In this document: piece after piece, positions 44,368 through 52,966 of the stretch
Numbering within the stretch: position 1 is the first letter of the stretch
Layout: the number at the start of each line of letters is the position of its first letter
Origin: Microvirgula aerodenitrificans DSM 15089
GTDB taxonomy: Bacteria; Pseudomonadota; Gammaproteobacteria; Burkholderiales; Aquaspirillaceae
NCBI RefSeq assembly: GCF_000620105.1
Contig: NZ_JHVK01000009.1
Location: 97,620 to 161,619 of the forward strand
Direction of reading: 5' to 3'
Length of the DNA: 64,000 bases
Notes under the pieces: generated by a model
What the model saw: the letters and a program-made list of their open reading frames with translations, nothing else
Told to the model about the DNA's origin: nothing
The model's database searches: none
Program-made: the position numbers and the translations under genes

Positions 44368-45177
44368 TTGAGCGCACCGCTGCAACTGCCGCTGGCCCTG
44401 GTGTTCGGCGAGCCGGTCACCGAGGCGCCGCAGGACCTGTTCATCCCGCCGGATGCGCTGCGCGTCATCCTCGAAAGTTTCGAGGGGCCGCTCGACCTGC
44501 TGCTGTACCTGATCCGCAAGCAGAACCTGAACGTGGTCGACATTCCGATGGCGCGCATCACCGCGCAGTACATGGAATACATCGAGACCATGCTGACGGC
44601 GCGGCTGGAACTGGCCGCCGAGTACCTGCTGATGGCGGCGCTGCTGATCGAAATCAAGTCGCGCATGCTGCTGCCGAAGCCGCCGTCCGAACTGGAAAAT
44701 GAAGTCGAGGACCCGCGCGCCGAACTGGTGCGCCGGCTGCTTGAGTACGAGCAGATGAAGCTGGCGGCACTGGAACTCGACCGGTTGCCGCAGGCCGAGC
44801 GCGACTTTGCCTGGCTGGCGATCCTGGTCGAGCAGAGCGCGGAAAAACGCCTGCCGGAGATCGGCGTCGCCGACCTGAAGCAGGCGTGGATGGCCATTCT
44901 CGCCCGTGCCCGCCATCACAAGCATCACCAGATCCAGCAGGACGAGCTGTCGGTGCGTGAACAGATGAGCGCCATGCTGCGCATCCTGGCGCTGAAACCG
45001 TTTGTCGAATTCGGCGAACTGTTCGTGCCGGAGCTCGGCGTCAGCCATGTGGTGGTCAACTTCATCGCCATGCTGGAACTGGCGAAGGAGGGCATGGTGG
45101 TCATCAGCCAGGACCAGGCCTATGCCCCGATCTACGTGCGACTGTCGGTGCAGCCGGTGGCGCGCGCGGCCGGCTGA
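44368..45177 (+). CDS. scpA: segregation and condensation protein A
   Basis: A 269-residue ScpA kleisin. FEGPLDLLLYLIRKQNLNVV is the diagnostic N-terminal block, followed by EYLLMAALLIEIKSRMLLPK and C-terminal winged-helix segment FVEFGELFVPELGVSHVVVN. It links the two SMC heads in the chromosome condensin. The start is TTG at 44368 behind a strong GGGAGGAG site; no ATG lies between there and the conserved core, so the longer upstream reading frame inside trpS is not used. Its 3' end overlaps the convergent LysR gene by 46 bases. scpB is not in the window. Confidence 0.92.
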   Translation: MSAPLQLPLALVFGEPVTEAPQDLFIPPDALRVILESFEGPLDLLLYLIRKQNLNVVDIPMARITAQYMEYIETMLTARLELAAEYLLMAALLIEIKSRMLLPKPPSELENEVEDPRAELVRRLLEYEQMKLAALELDRLPQAERDFAWLAILVEQSAEKRLPEIGVADLKQAWMAILARARHHKHHQIQQDELSVREQMSAMLRILALKPFVEFGELFVPELGVSHVVVNFIAMLELAKEGMVVISQDQAYAPIYVRLSVQPVARAAG

Positions 45178-46127
45178 GCCCGGCCGGTCGCTGACGGGCT
45201 GTCCGGGCCGGCATCGTCCGGCCAGTCCATGTCCCGCGTGTCGCCCATCATGAACGGCCGGTTCGCGTCCATGGCCGCACGCAGGTAGTCCCACAGCGCG
45301 GCGACACGGGCCAGGTGGCGGCGCTCCTGCGGTGCCACGATCCAGAACTGGCGCACTACCTGGACGTCGTGCGCCAGCACCGGCAGCAGGCTGTCGCTGT
45401 GGCTGGCGAGAAAACACGGCAAGACCGCCAGCCCGAAGCCGCGCTGGGCCGCGGTGAACTGGGCGATCACGCTGCTGCTGCGCACATTCAGCCGCGCGCC
45501 GGGCGCGATATCGCCGAGATAGCGCAATTCCTCACTGAACAGCAGGTCGTCGGCGTAACCGATGAGCGCGTGCGCTGCCAGATCGTCGCGCTGGCGGATC
45601 GGCGCATGGCGTTCCAGATAGCCGGCAGTGGCATACAGGCCGAGCCGGTAGTCGGTCAGCTTGCTGACGATATACGGGCCACTCTGCGGCCGCTCGATCG
45701 AGATCGCCACATCGGCCTCGTGCTTGGACAGATTGACGAAGCGCGGCACCGGCAGGACATCGGCGGCGATCTGCGGATGGCGATGGCAGAAGTGCGCCAG
45801 CAGCGGCGCCAGTACATAACTGCCGAAGCCCTCGGTCGCCCCGACCCTGACCCGACCGAACAGCTGCCGGTCATGGCCGGCGACATGTTCCGTCGCCTGC
45901 TGCAGGGTGCTTTCCATCTGCCGCGCGTATTCCAGCAACTGGTAGCCCTGCGGCGTCAGCGCCGCGCCCTGGTTGTTGCGCTCGAACAACTGGCTGCCCA
46001 GCTGCTGCTCGAAACGGCGCAGCCGCCGCGACACCGTCGAGTGGTCCATGCCCAGCCGCCGCGCCGCCTGTACCAGCGTCTCGCTGCGGGCAATCTCCAG
46101 AAAGACACGCAGATTGTCCCAGTCCAT
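45132..46127 (-). CDS. LysR-family transcriptional regulator
   Basis: A 331-residue LysR regulator. MDWDNLRVFLEIARSETLVQ, AARRLGMDHSTVSRRLRRFE and LFERNNQGAALTPQGYQLLE form the winged helix; the rest is the periplasmic-binding-like effector domain. The ATG at 46127 is at the family-standard position; an open frame upstream to 46175 is not conserved. Divergent from the binding-protein/mmsAB genes, so it probably controls them and itself through the palindrome at 46168-46185. C-terminus overlaps scpA. Confidence 0.9.
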   Translation of the reverse strand: MDWDNLRVFLEIARSETLVQAARRLGMDHSTVSRRLRRFEQQLGSQLFERNNQGAALTPQGYQLLEYARQMESTLQQATEHVAGHDRQLFGRVRVGATEGFGSYVLAPLLAHFCHRHPQIAADVLPVPRFVNLSKHEADVAISIERPQSGPYIVSKLTDYRLGLYATAGYLERHAPIRQRDDLAAHALIGYADDLLFSEELRYLGDIAPGARLNVRSSSVIAQFTAAQRGFGLAVLPCFLASHSDSLLPVLAHDVQVVRQFWIVAPQERRHLARVAALWDYLRAAMDANRPFMMGDTRDMDWPDDAGPDSPSATGRAQPAARATGCTDSRT

Positions 46128-46167
46128 CTTCTGTCTCCCTTTATGCGGCGCTGCAATATGAGGCCCG

Positions 46168-46185
46168 CTGTGCATTTTTGCACAG
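46168..46185. promoter_or_regulatory. palindrome in the LysR/binding-protein divergent gap
   Basis: Arms CTGTGCA and TGCACAG with TTTT between, 41 bases upstream of the LysR start and 164 bases before the binding-protein start. Placement and symmetry fit a LysR-type recognition site. Confidence 0.5.
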
Positions 46186-46348
46186 TTGCATTGGCTGTGT
46201 GCCTATTGTCCAACAATCCGGCAACCCCTAGTATCGACCTGCCTGCCCAAGGCGGCGACGCCACGCCATTCCGCTCCGGCAGAGAGCAAGCCGGCGTCGC
46301 CAGGAGACAGCGCACTGCTGATGCAGCGCGCCCACAGGAGGAGATCAC

Positions 46349-47596
46349 ATGAATGGTATCCCGCACGCGGTGGCCCTGTGCCGCCGGTCCCTCGTCGCCA
46401 GTGCGCTGGCCTGCGCCTTTGTCGCCGCGCCGGCCCTGGCACAGATTCCCGGCAACACCGTCCGCCTCGGCGTGCTGACCGACATGTCCGGCAACTATGC
46501 CGGCATGGGCGGCAAGGGCTCGGTCATTGCCGCCAATATGGCGATCGAAGACTGCCTGAAGGCCGAATGCAAGGGGCTGAAGATCGAGCTGCTGTCGGCC
46601 GATCACCAGAACAAGGCCGATGTCGCCGCAGCCAAGGCGCGCGAGTGGATCGACCGCAACAAGGTCAATGCGCTGGCCGACCTGACCAACTCGGCGGCCG
46701 CGCTGGCCATCCAGAAGCTGGCGCTGGACAAGGGGGTCATCGCGCTGTACAGCGGCCCGGCCACTACCCGGCTGACCAATGAGGACTGCTCGCCATACGG
46801 CTTCCACTGGATGTTCGACACCTATTCGCAGGCGGTCGGCACGGCGGCGGCGCTGACCCGGCTCGGGCAGAAGTCATGGTATTTCGTCACCGTTGACTAC
46901 GCATTCGGCCAGTCGCTGGAGCAGGACGCCGGCGACGTGGTGAAAAAGCTCGGCGGCACGGTGGTCGGACGCATCCGCCATCCGCTGAATACCAATGATT
47001 TTTCGTCGTACCTGATGCAGGCGCAGGCGTCGAAAGCCCAGGTGATCGGTCTGGCCAGCGGCGGCCAGGACACGGTCAACGCGATCAAGCAGGCGCGCGA
47101 ATTCGGTGTCGGCAACAGCCAGAACCAGCGGCTGGCCGCCTTGCTGCTGTTTCTGTCCGACGTGCATGCGCTCGGTCTGAAGACCGCGCAGGGGCTGACC
47201 TTTGCCGACGGCTTCTACTGGGATTTCGATGAGCGCACGCGTGCGTTCTCGAAGCGCTTCGAGGCCCGTTTCAGCGGCAACAAGCCGACCATGGTCCAGG
47301 CCGGCGTGTACTCCAGTGTCTATCATTACCTGAAGGCGGTCGCCGCCAGCCAGAGCGTGGATGCGGCCACTGTGGCGAAGAAAATGCGCGAAATTCCAAT
47401 CAGCGACCCGGTGATGCGCAATGCGTCCATCCGGCCCGACGGGCGGGTGATCCACGATATGTACCTGTTCCAGGTCAAGACGCCGGCCGAGTCGAAGGCG
47501 CCGTGGGACTACCTGAAGCTGGTGACCCCCATTCCGGCCCGGCAGGCATTCAAGCCGCTCGATCCCGGCGCCTGCAAGCTGCTGAAACCTGTCTGA
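46349..47596 (+). CDS. orphan ABC transporter substrate-binding protein (Liv/urea-type)
   Basis: A 415-residue periplasmic binding protein (Peripla_BP_6). Signal peptide ending ALA at about residue 31, then NTVRLGVLTDMSGNYAGMGG. QKSWYFVTVDYAFGQSLEQD and VIGLASGGQDTVNAIKQARE are typical of the branch that binds aromatic or branched organic acids. No permease or ATPase gene follows; instead mmsA and mmsB do. Thus it probably supplies an mmsAB substrate, such as valine or 3-hydroxyisobutyrate, via a shared Liv membrane complex; that is inference. Confidence 0.88.
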   Translation: MNGIPHAVALCRRSLVASALACAFVAAPALAQIPGNTVRLGVLTDMSGNYAGMGGKGSVIAANMAIEDCLKAECKGLKIELLSADHQNKADVAAAKAREWIDRNKVNALADLTNSAAALAIQKLALDKGVIALYSGPATTRLTNEDCSPYGFHWMFDTYSQAVGTAAALTRLGQKSWYFVTVDYAFGQSLEQDAGDVVKKLGGTVVGRIRHPLNTNDFSSYLMQAQASKAQVIGLASGGQDTVNAIKQAREFGVGNSQNQRLAALLLFLSDVHALGLKTAQGLTFADGFYWDFDERTRAFSKRFEARFSGNKPTMVQAGVYSSVYHYLKAVAASQSVDAATVAKKMREIPISDPVMRNASIRPDGRVIHDMYLFQVKTPAESKAPWDYLKLVTPIPARQAFKPLDPGACKLLKPV

Positions 47597-47602
47597 TCCG
47601 GC

Positions 47603-47630
47603 CGTTCCCCGGCGGAGAAGGCGGGGAACG
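47603..47630 (+). promoter_or_regulatory. intercistronic hairpin after the orphan binding-protein gene
   Basis: Arms CGTTCCCCG and CGGGGAACG with a ten-base loop and no T-run, between the binding-protein stop and mmsA. It could protect the upstream mRNA so that binding protein exceeds enzyme. Confidence 0.5.
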
Positions 47631-47657
47631 TGCGACCCTTCATCAAGGAGAGCCCCA

Positions 47658-49169
47658 ATGAGTTCGTCCAGCATTCCGAACATCCCGCTGTTTATCGGCG
47701 GCCTGCCGGTCCAGTCGAAAACCACCGAGTGGCGCGATGTCGTCGACCCGGCCACCCAGGAGGTGGTCGCCCGCGTGCCGTTCGCGACCGGGGACGAAGT
47801 CCGGCTGGCCATCAGCAATGCCCGCGATGCGTACGCCAGCTGGCGGCAGACCTCGCTCGGCCAGCGCATGCGCATCATGCTGCGGCTGCAGCAACTGATT
47901 CGCGACAATGTCGGGCCGCTGTCCAGCCTGATCACCCGCGAGCACGGCAAGACCCTGCCGGATGCCGAGGGCGAAGTCATGCGCGGACTGGAGGCAGTCG
48001 AGCATGCGTGCGCGATCACCACCCTGCAGCAGGGCGAGTTGGCCGGCAATGCCGCCGGGGGCGTCGATGTGTACACCCGGCTGCAGCCGCTCGGCGTGGG
48101 CGCCGGCATCACCGCGTTCAATTTCCCGGTCATGCTGCCGTGCTTCATGTTCCCGATGGCCATTGCCTGCGGCAACACCTTTGTGCTGAAGCCGTCCGAA
48201 CAGGACCCGTCCTCGACCATGCTGCTGGTCGAGCTGGCGCACGAAGCCGGGCTGCCGCCGGGAGTGCTGAATGTGGTTCATGGCGGACCGGAAGTGGCCG
48301 GCATGCTGTGCGACCATACCGATATCAAGGCGCTGTCGTTTATCGGCTCGACCGCGGTCGGCACCCAGATCTACCGCCGTGCCAGCGATGCCGGCAAGCG
48401 GGTGCAGGCGATGATGGGCGCCAAGAACCACTGCGTGGTGATGCCGGACGCCAACGCGTCGCAGGCGATCAACCACCTGCTCGGTTCGGCGTTCGGCGCC
48501 GCCGGCCAGCGCTGCATGGCCAACTCGGTCGCGGTGCTGGTGGGGACCGCGCGCGACTGGCTGCCGGAAATCGCCGACCGCACCCGCGCCATGCGGGTCG
48601 GCCCCGGTACCGACCGCGAAGCCGACCTCGGCCCGCTGGTGTCGCCGGCGGCAAAGCGCCGGGTCGAGCAACTGATCGACAGCGGGGTGGAGCAGGGCGC
48701 GACGCTGCTGGTCGATGGTCGTGACTGCAAGGTCGACGGCTATCCGGACGGCAACTTCGTCGGGCCGACGCTGTTCGCCGGCGTCAGTGCCGATATGGAC
48801 ATCTATCACCAGGAAATTTTCGGCCCGGTGCTGTGCGTGGTCGAGGTCGACACGCTGGAGGAAGCGATCCGCTTCATCAACGCCAATCCGAACGGCAATG
48901 GTACGTCGATCTTCACCTCGTCCGGCTGGGCGGCGCGGACGTTCGAGCAGGATATTGATGTCGGCCAGGTCGGCATCAATGTGCCGATCCCGGTACCGGT
49001 CGCCTATTTCAGCTTTACCGGTTCGCGGGCATCGAAACTGGGCGACCTGGGGCCGAACGGCAAGCAGGCGGTGCAATTCTGGACCCAGACCAAGACCGTG
49101 ACCGCGCGCTGGTTCGAGCCGGACGCCGATGCGGCGGGCCGCATCAACACCACCATTTCCATGCACTGA
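47658..49169 (+). CDS. mmsA: methylmalonate-semialdehyde dehydrogenase (CoA-acylating)
   Basis: A 503-residue aldehyde dehydrogenase of the MmsA/IolA group, normal length. Cofactor site FNFPVMLPCFMFPMAIACGN, Glu/Gly region FIGSTAVGTQIYRRASDAGK, catalytic Cys in FGAAGQRCMANSVAV and NPNGNGTSIFTSSGWAARTF with PVPVAYFSFTGSRASKLGDL are diagnostic. It converts methylmalonate semialdehyde with CoA and NAD+ to propionyl-CoA (valine breakdown); malonate semialdehyde is a second possible substrate. Followed 14 bases later by mmsB. Confidence 0.95.
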   Translation: MSSSSIPNIPLFIGGLPVQSKTTEWRDVVDPATQEVVARVPFATGDEVRLAISNARDAYASWRQTSLGQRMRIMLRLQQLIRDNVGPLSSLITREHGKTLPDAEGEVMRGLEAVEHACAITTLQQGELAGNAAGGVDVYTRLQPLGVGAGITAFNFPVMLPCFMFPMAIACGNTFVLKPSEQDPSSTMLLVELAHEAGLPPGVLNVVHGGPEVAGMLCDHTDIKALSFIGSTAVGTQIYRRASDAGKRVQAMMGAKNHCVVMPDANASQAINHLLGSAFGAAGQRCMANSVAVLVGTARDWLPEIADRTRAMRVGPGTDREADLGPLVSPAAKRRVEQLIDSGVEQGATLLVDGRDCKVDGYPDGNFVGPTLFAGVSADMDIYHQEIFGPVLCVVEVDTLEEAIRFINANPNGNGTSIFTSSGWAARTFEQDIDVGQVGINVPIPVPVAYFSFTGSRASKLGDLGPNGKQAVQFWTQTKTVTARWFEPDADAAGRINTTISMH

Positions 49170-49183
49170 GCCGGAGTCTCGTC

Positions 49184-50083
49184 ATGTCACACACCATCGC
49201 TTTTATCGGTCTGGGCAATATGGGTCTGCCGATGGCCAGAAACCTGCTGGCGGCCGGGCATGCCGTGCGCGGCTTCGACCTGGTCGCCGCCGCGCTGGAG
49301 CAACTGGCCGCGGCCGGCGGACAGATCGCGGCATCGGTCGCCGATGCCGTGGCCGGCGCGGATGTGGTCATCACCATGCTGCCGGCCAGCAAGCATGTCG
49401 AACAGTGTTATCTGCCGGCGGGCGGCATCCTCGACACCGCCGCACCCGGCACGCTGCTGGTCGACTGCTCGACCATTGCCCCGGACAGCGCGCGCCGGGT
49501 GGCGGAACAGGCGGCCGAACGCGGCTTCGACATGATCGATGCGCCGGTGTCCGGCGGGACGGCCGGGGCCCGCGACGGCAAGCTGACCTTCATGGTCGGC
49601 GGTGACGCTGCCGCACTGGAGCGGGCGCGGCCACTGCTGGAGATCATGGGGCGGGCGGTGTTCCATGCCGGTGGCCATGGCGCCGGCCAGGCGGTGAAAG
49701 TCTGCAACAACATGCTGCTCGGCATCCAGATGATCGGCACCTGCGAGGCCATCCGGCTTGGCATCGCCAACGGGCTCGACCCGAAGGTGGTGTCGGAGGT
49801 GATGCGCCAGAGCAGCGGCCACAACTGGGTGCTGGACGTCTATAACCCGTGTCCTGGCGTGATGGAGGGCGTGCCGGCGTCGCGCGACTACGGTGGCGGG
49901 TTCGGTGTCGATCTGATGCTGAAGGACTTGGGTCTGGCCGAACAGAGCGCGCTGGCCAGCCAGGCCTCGACGCCGATGGGCGCGCTGGCGCGCAATCTGT
50001 TCGATCTGCACAGCAAGAACGGGGCCGGCGGACTCGATTTTTCCAGCATTTTTCGTATGCTGGGCCGACAGGATCCGTCCTGA
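49184..50083 (+). CDS. mmsB: 3-hydroxyisobutyrate dehydrogenase
   Basis: A 299-residue beta-hydroxyacid dehydrogenase. NAD-binding IAFIGLGNMGLPMARNLLAA, substrate site DAPVSGGTAGARDGKLTFMV, catalytic Lys in GHGAGQAVKVCNNMLLGIQM and the C-terminal GVDLMLKDLGLAEQSA are conserved as in MmsB. Oxidises 3-hydroxyisobutyrate to methylmalonate semialdehyde, the MmsA substrate. A terminator follows. Confidence 0.95.
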   Translation: MSHTIAFIGLGNMGLPMARNLLAAGHAVRGFDLVAAALEQLAAAGGQIAASVADAVAGADVVITMLPASKHVEQCYLPAGGILDTAAPGTLLVDCSTIAPDSARRVAEQAAERGFDMIDAPVSGGTAGARDGKLTFMVGGDAAALERARPLLEIMGRAVFHAGGHGAGQAVKVCNNMLLGIQMIGTCEAIRLGIANGLDPKVVSEVMRQSSGHNWVLDVYNPCPGVMEGVPASRDYGGGFGVDLMLKDLGLAEQSALASQASTPMGALARNLFDLHSKNGAGGLDFSSIFRMLGRQDPS

Positions 50084-50493
50084 CCCCGGTCGTCTCACCG
50101 TTCGTCGCAGAAAAAACTGTTCCTGCAGGTCTTTTCCTGCAGGGCAGTTTTTTTGCTTTTACAATCAGCTTGTTGACCTTTTTTTGCCACAAACTTGCCA
50201 AATTGCAATCTGTCGTCTACGCCGCGCGGCAAAATGATAAAATCGGCTATGTAATTTGCATCTGCATTGAAAAATGACGGATCGCAACAAAAAAACCACT
50301 TTGCTTGCGGAGCAGCAAAAATTTCCGGCAGCAACTATGGTGAACTTCGCTTGACTAAGACAAATCCTACGCGCGAGTATCCAAATTCGGGCCGGGACCG
50401 GATCCGCTTGAGCCCAGGGCAGGGCGTCCGGTCGCTGAACAGACGGACGGCCTCCGACTGTATGCCGCTTCGCAACCGCCAGAATGCTGAAAT
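50084..50493. promoter_or_regulatory. intergenic region (410 bp) before the tubulin-like gene
   Basis: After the mmsB terminator there is an AT-rich patch (50155-50340) that should hold the promoter of the tubulin-like gene, with a TTGACC box at 50173 but no clear matching -10. The remaining 150 bases are a GC-rich leader. No ORF with a ribosome site seen. Confidence 0.4.
50111..50154 (+). terminator. intrinsic terminator of mmsB
   Basis: An A-run and ACTG, then CCTGCAGG, a TCTTTT loop, CCTGCAGG, CAGT and a T-run of seven: a long stem with two small bulges, 27 bases after the mmsB stop. Symmetric, so possibly bidirectional. Confidence 0.9.
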
Positions 50494-52659
50494 ATGAAAA
50501 CAATTGATGAGTCGATTTCCTCGCTGGACTTTCCTGCCCTGGAAAAGGTCGAACCCCGGCACCCCGCCCGGAAAGCGAAGGAAGTGTTCTCCACCGACCA
50601 CTGTCGTTATTTCACCGAGCGTGATTTCGAACGCATTCTGGAAAATCTGGACGGTCTGCGCGCCCAGGTGTTCCCGCCGGAAGTGCCCGGCGAGCTGATC
50701 GAGCAGCCGAGCAGCCAGCAGTTCCCGTCGGTGTGCCTGATCGGGCTCGGGCGTTGCGGCTCGAACATCGCGGTCGACGTGGCCTCGCTGGTCTACAACG
50801 CGCGCAAGTTCTACCTGAACGAATTCAATGCCGAGGAAAAGCAGCCGGTCGAGAAGGAATACCGCCCGGTCAGCTGGATCCGCCGCAATCTGCTGATGTC
50901 GCCGAACCGGGCTGCCAAGCCGGTGTTCCTGATCGAACCGATGGTGATGCTCGGTGACCTGGACAAGGACATCAAGGGCCGCATCCACCTGTCGCGCAAG
51001 GGCGAGCAGAGCGGTTTCCTCGAAGACTACAACAAGATGAAAATCATGGACCTGTCCGAGGTCCATGCCGGCGGCGCCGGCAACGCGCCGATTCTCGGCC
51101 AGTACCTGGCCAAGATCATCCTGAACAAGGATACCCAGCACTTCTCGAACGCCGACTGGAAATTCATCCACTCGTACCTGATCGACTCGTGCGGGATAAA
51201 GGCCAACCAGTCGCGACTGTATTTCTACATTTTCAGTGCAGGCGGCGGCACCGGTTCCGGCATGGCGTCCGAATTCGGCCTGGCGCAGCAGTATGCGTAC
51301 ATGAGCAAGACTTTCGACACCCGGACCGAGTCCGAGGACGAAGGCAACCGCGGCTACTCGTTCGTGTTCGAGCCGATCTTCACCAGCAGCATCTGCATCC
51401 TGCCGAACATCTCCGACAGCCGGGTCGAAGTGTCCGAGGCGCTGCATATCAATGCCGGTCGTCTGCTGTGCAAGTATCTGTCCGAAGAGTGGGACTTCTC
51501 GTACAACTTCGACACGGAAGAGTCGAACGCCGAAAGCGTGATGCGCCGCATGCGGCCGTGGAACGCCATGATGCTGATCTCCAACGACATCATGCGTTAC
51601 GCCGAGGAAAGCGACGACGGCAACATCCAGAACATCGACGTGAACGCCATGGAGCGTCACGCCAACCAGTACATCTCGCAGCAGATCTTCAACATCCTGA
51701 CTGCGCAGGCGGTGACGACCGACTACGACCAGAACTATTTCCGTCGTGCCGGCATCGACATCGGCGAAACCATCCGCCTGGATGCCAACGACCTGTTCAT
51801 GAGCCTGGCCGGCCCGGTCGCCGTGGCCTATGCCGAATCGGTGGTGCCGGAACTGCCGGCCACCGCGCTGGACGGCGAGCCGCTGCGACTGGATATCGAC
51901 GACCTGTTCTTCCGCTCGATCGACCTGCCGCACTTCAACCGCGCGACCCAGGCGATCGAAGGCATCAGCCTGCTGCCGATCGAATCGGACCGCTATCGTG
52001 CCGCGCTGGACGAGTACAAGCGCTCCGGCTACGACGCGACCAAGCTCAGCGACCTGTTCTTCTTCAAGAACTGCTCGTCGGTGGTGTCGATCGTGTCGCT
52101 GCCGAAGGGCTACAAGCTGTCGTACATGGACCTGAACCGGCTGAAATCGCACCTGAACAGCCTGTTCCCGAACACCACGCTGAAGCGCTATGCGCTGGTG
52201 ATCGGGGCGTCGGCCAATCTGTCGCTGACCACGCTGGTGGTCAAGAGCGCCTGCCTGAGCGACGACTTCCTGACCCTGTTCGTGGCCTTTATCAAGCGCT
52301 GCTTCGCTCACGACCAGTATCGCTACGACGAGAGCCTGGACAATGCGATCCTCGACTTCATCAAGGCCGAGGAATTCGACGAGTCGGCGGTCGATTCGAT
52401 GCTGCACGAGTACGAGAACCCGGCCAAGATCCTCGATACCAACTGGTATGCGATCAAGCCGATGTACGAAAAGAAATATCGCGAACTGATCCGCGACCAG
52501 AGCAAGTTCGTGTCGATCAACGATATCCGTCTGACGCGCGAGAACGTGAAGAAGGCGATCAAGTACCTGCGCGAGATCTACCGCCACCGCATCGGCAAGA
52601 CGCGGGTCGTGTCGCTGAACGACTACGGCCTGCCGATCCCGTCGTCCTCCGGCCACTGA
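50494..52659 (+). CDS. orphan FtsZ/tubulin-superfamily GTPase-like protein
   Basis: A 721-residue cytoplasmic protein with the tubulin/FtsZ nucleotide-site loops in order: T1 VCLIGLGRCGSNIAVDV (residues 80-96), the T4 signature FSAGGGTGSGMASEFG (248-263), helix H6 and T6 with the guanine-contacting Asn, WNAMMLISNDIMRYA (Asn364), and a candidate T7 loop IRLDANDLF (428-435). It is neither FtsZ (about 400 residues) nor tubulin: it has an 80-residue N-terminal lead, large inserts (100-245; 265-300) and a 280-residue C-terminal part. No membrane segment. It probably binds GTP and may polymerise. No partner gene is adjacent. Ribosome site weak (GCTGAAAT). Confidence 0.82.
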   Translation: MKTIDESISSLDFPALEKVEPRHPARKAKEVFSTDHCRYFTERDFERILENLDGLRAQVFPPEVPGELIEQPSSQQFPSVCLIGLGRCGSNIAVDVASLVYNARKFYLNEFNAEEKQPVEKEYRPVSWIRRNLLMSPNRAAKPVFLIEPMVMLGDLDKDIKGRIHLSRKGEQSGFLEDYNKMKIMDLSEVHAGGAGNAPILGQYLAKIILNKDTQHFSNADWKFIHSYLIDSCGIKANQSRLYFYIFSAGGGTGSGMASEFGLAQQYAYMSKTFDTRTESEDEGNRGYSFVFEPIFTSSICILPNISDSRVEVSEALHINAGRLLCKYLSEEWDFSYNFDTEESNAESVMRRMRPWNAMMLISNDIMRYAEESDDGNIQNIDVNAMERHANQYISQQIFNILTAQAVTTDYDQNYFRRAGIDIGETIRLDANDLFMSLAGPVAVAYAESVVPELPATALDGEPLRLDIDDLFFRSIDLPHFNRATQAIEGISLLPIESDRYRAALDEYKRSGYDATKLSDLFFFKNCSSVVSIVSLPKGYKLSYMDLNRLKSHLNSLFPNTTLKRYALVIGASANLSLTTLVVKSACLSDDFLTLFVAFIKRCFAHDQYRYDESLDNAILDFIKAEEFDESAVDSMLHEYENPAKILDTNWYAIKPMYEKKYRELIRDQSKFVSINDIRLTRENVKKAIKYLREIYRHRIGKTRVVSLNDYGLPIPSSSGH

Positions 52660-52966
52660 GTCTCCGCTTCCCGCCACCCGGACAACGGCTGTGCCCTGGC
52701 ACAGCCGTCAGACTGCTGATAAAGGTGGGCGCCAACGTTCACAGTGGCGTTGGTACATGCCCGACTGACAGAATCTGCCGTGAGCACGGCAGTCTGCCTG
52801 ATCGAATCCTGCCTCTTCCGTCCCCGCCGCCGCGGGGAAACCTCGCTTCGCTCGTCCGTTCTTTGCGGGCAAGGTTTATGGACAGTCTGACGGCAGTGCC
52901 CTGGCACCGCCGTTTTCTTCCATCATTCCTGCGGAATGGCGATTTTGCCCGTGATATCATCCGCGC
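52660..52966. other. intergenic region (307 bp) holding an inverted-repeat element
   Basis: No gene supported. Almost the whole gap is taken by the 233-bp element at 52684-52916. Confidence 0.6.
52684..52916. repeat. 233-bp MITE-like element with 32-bp imperfect terminal inverted repeats
   Basis: Ends at 52684-52715 and 52885-52916 are inverted copies: AACGGC-GTGCC-GGCAC-GCCGTCAGACTG with 4 mismatches in 32. Each end is itself a hairpin (GTGCC..GGCAC within ACGGC..GCCGT). Internal hairpins are CCAACG/CGTTGG and CTGCCGTG/CACGGCAG. The right end is followed by TTTTCTT and may act as a terminator. Confidence 0.7.

Noticed and set aside
47643..49166. 507-codon open frame on the minus strand
   Set aside because: Antisense shadow of mmsA, whose catalytic motifs are clear.
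50335..52677. 780-codon open frame on the minus strand over the tubulin-like gene
   Set aside because: The plus frame carries ordered tubulin-fold loops; the minus product is Val/Gln/His-rich shadow sequence and extends into both intergenic regions.
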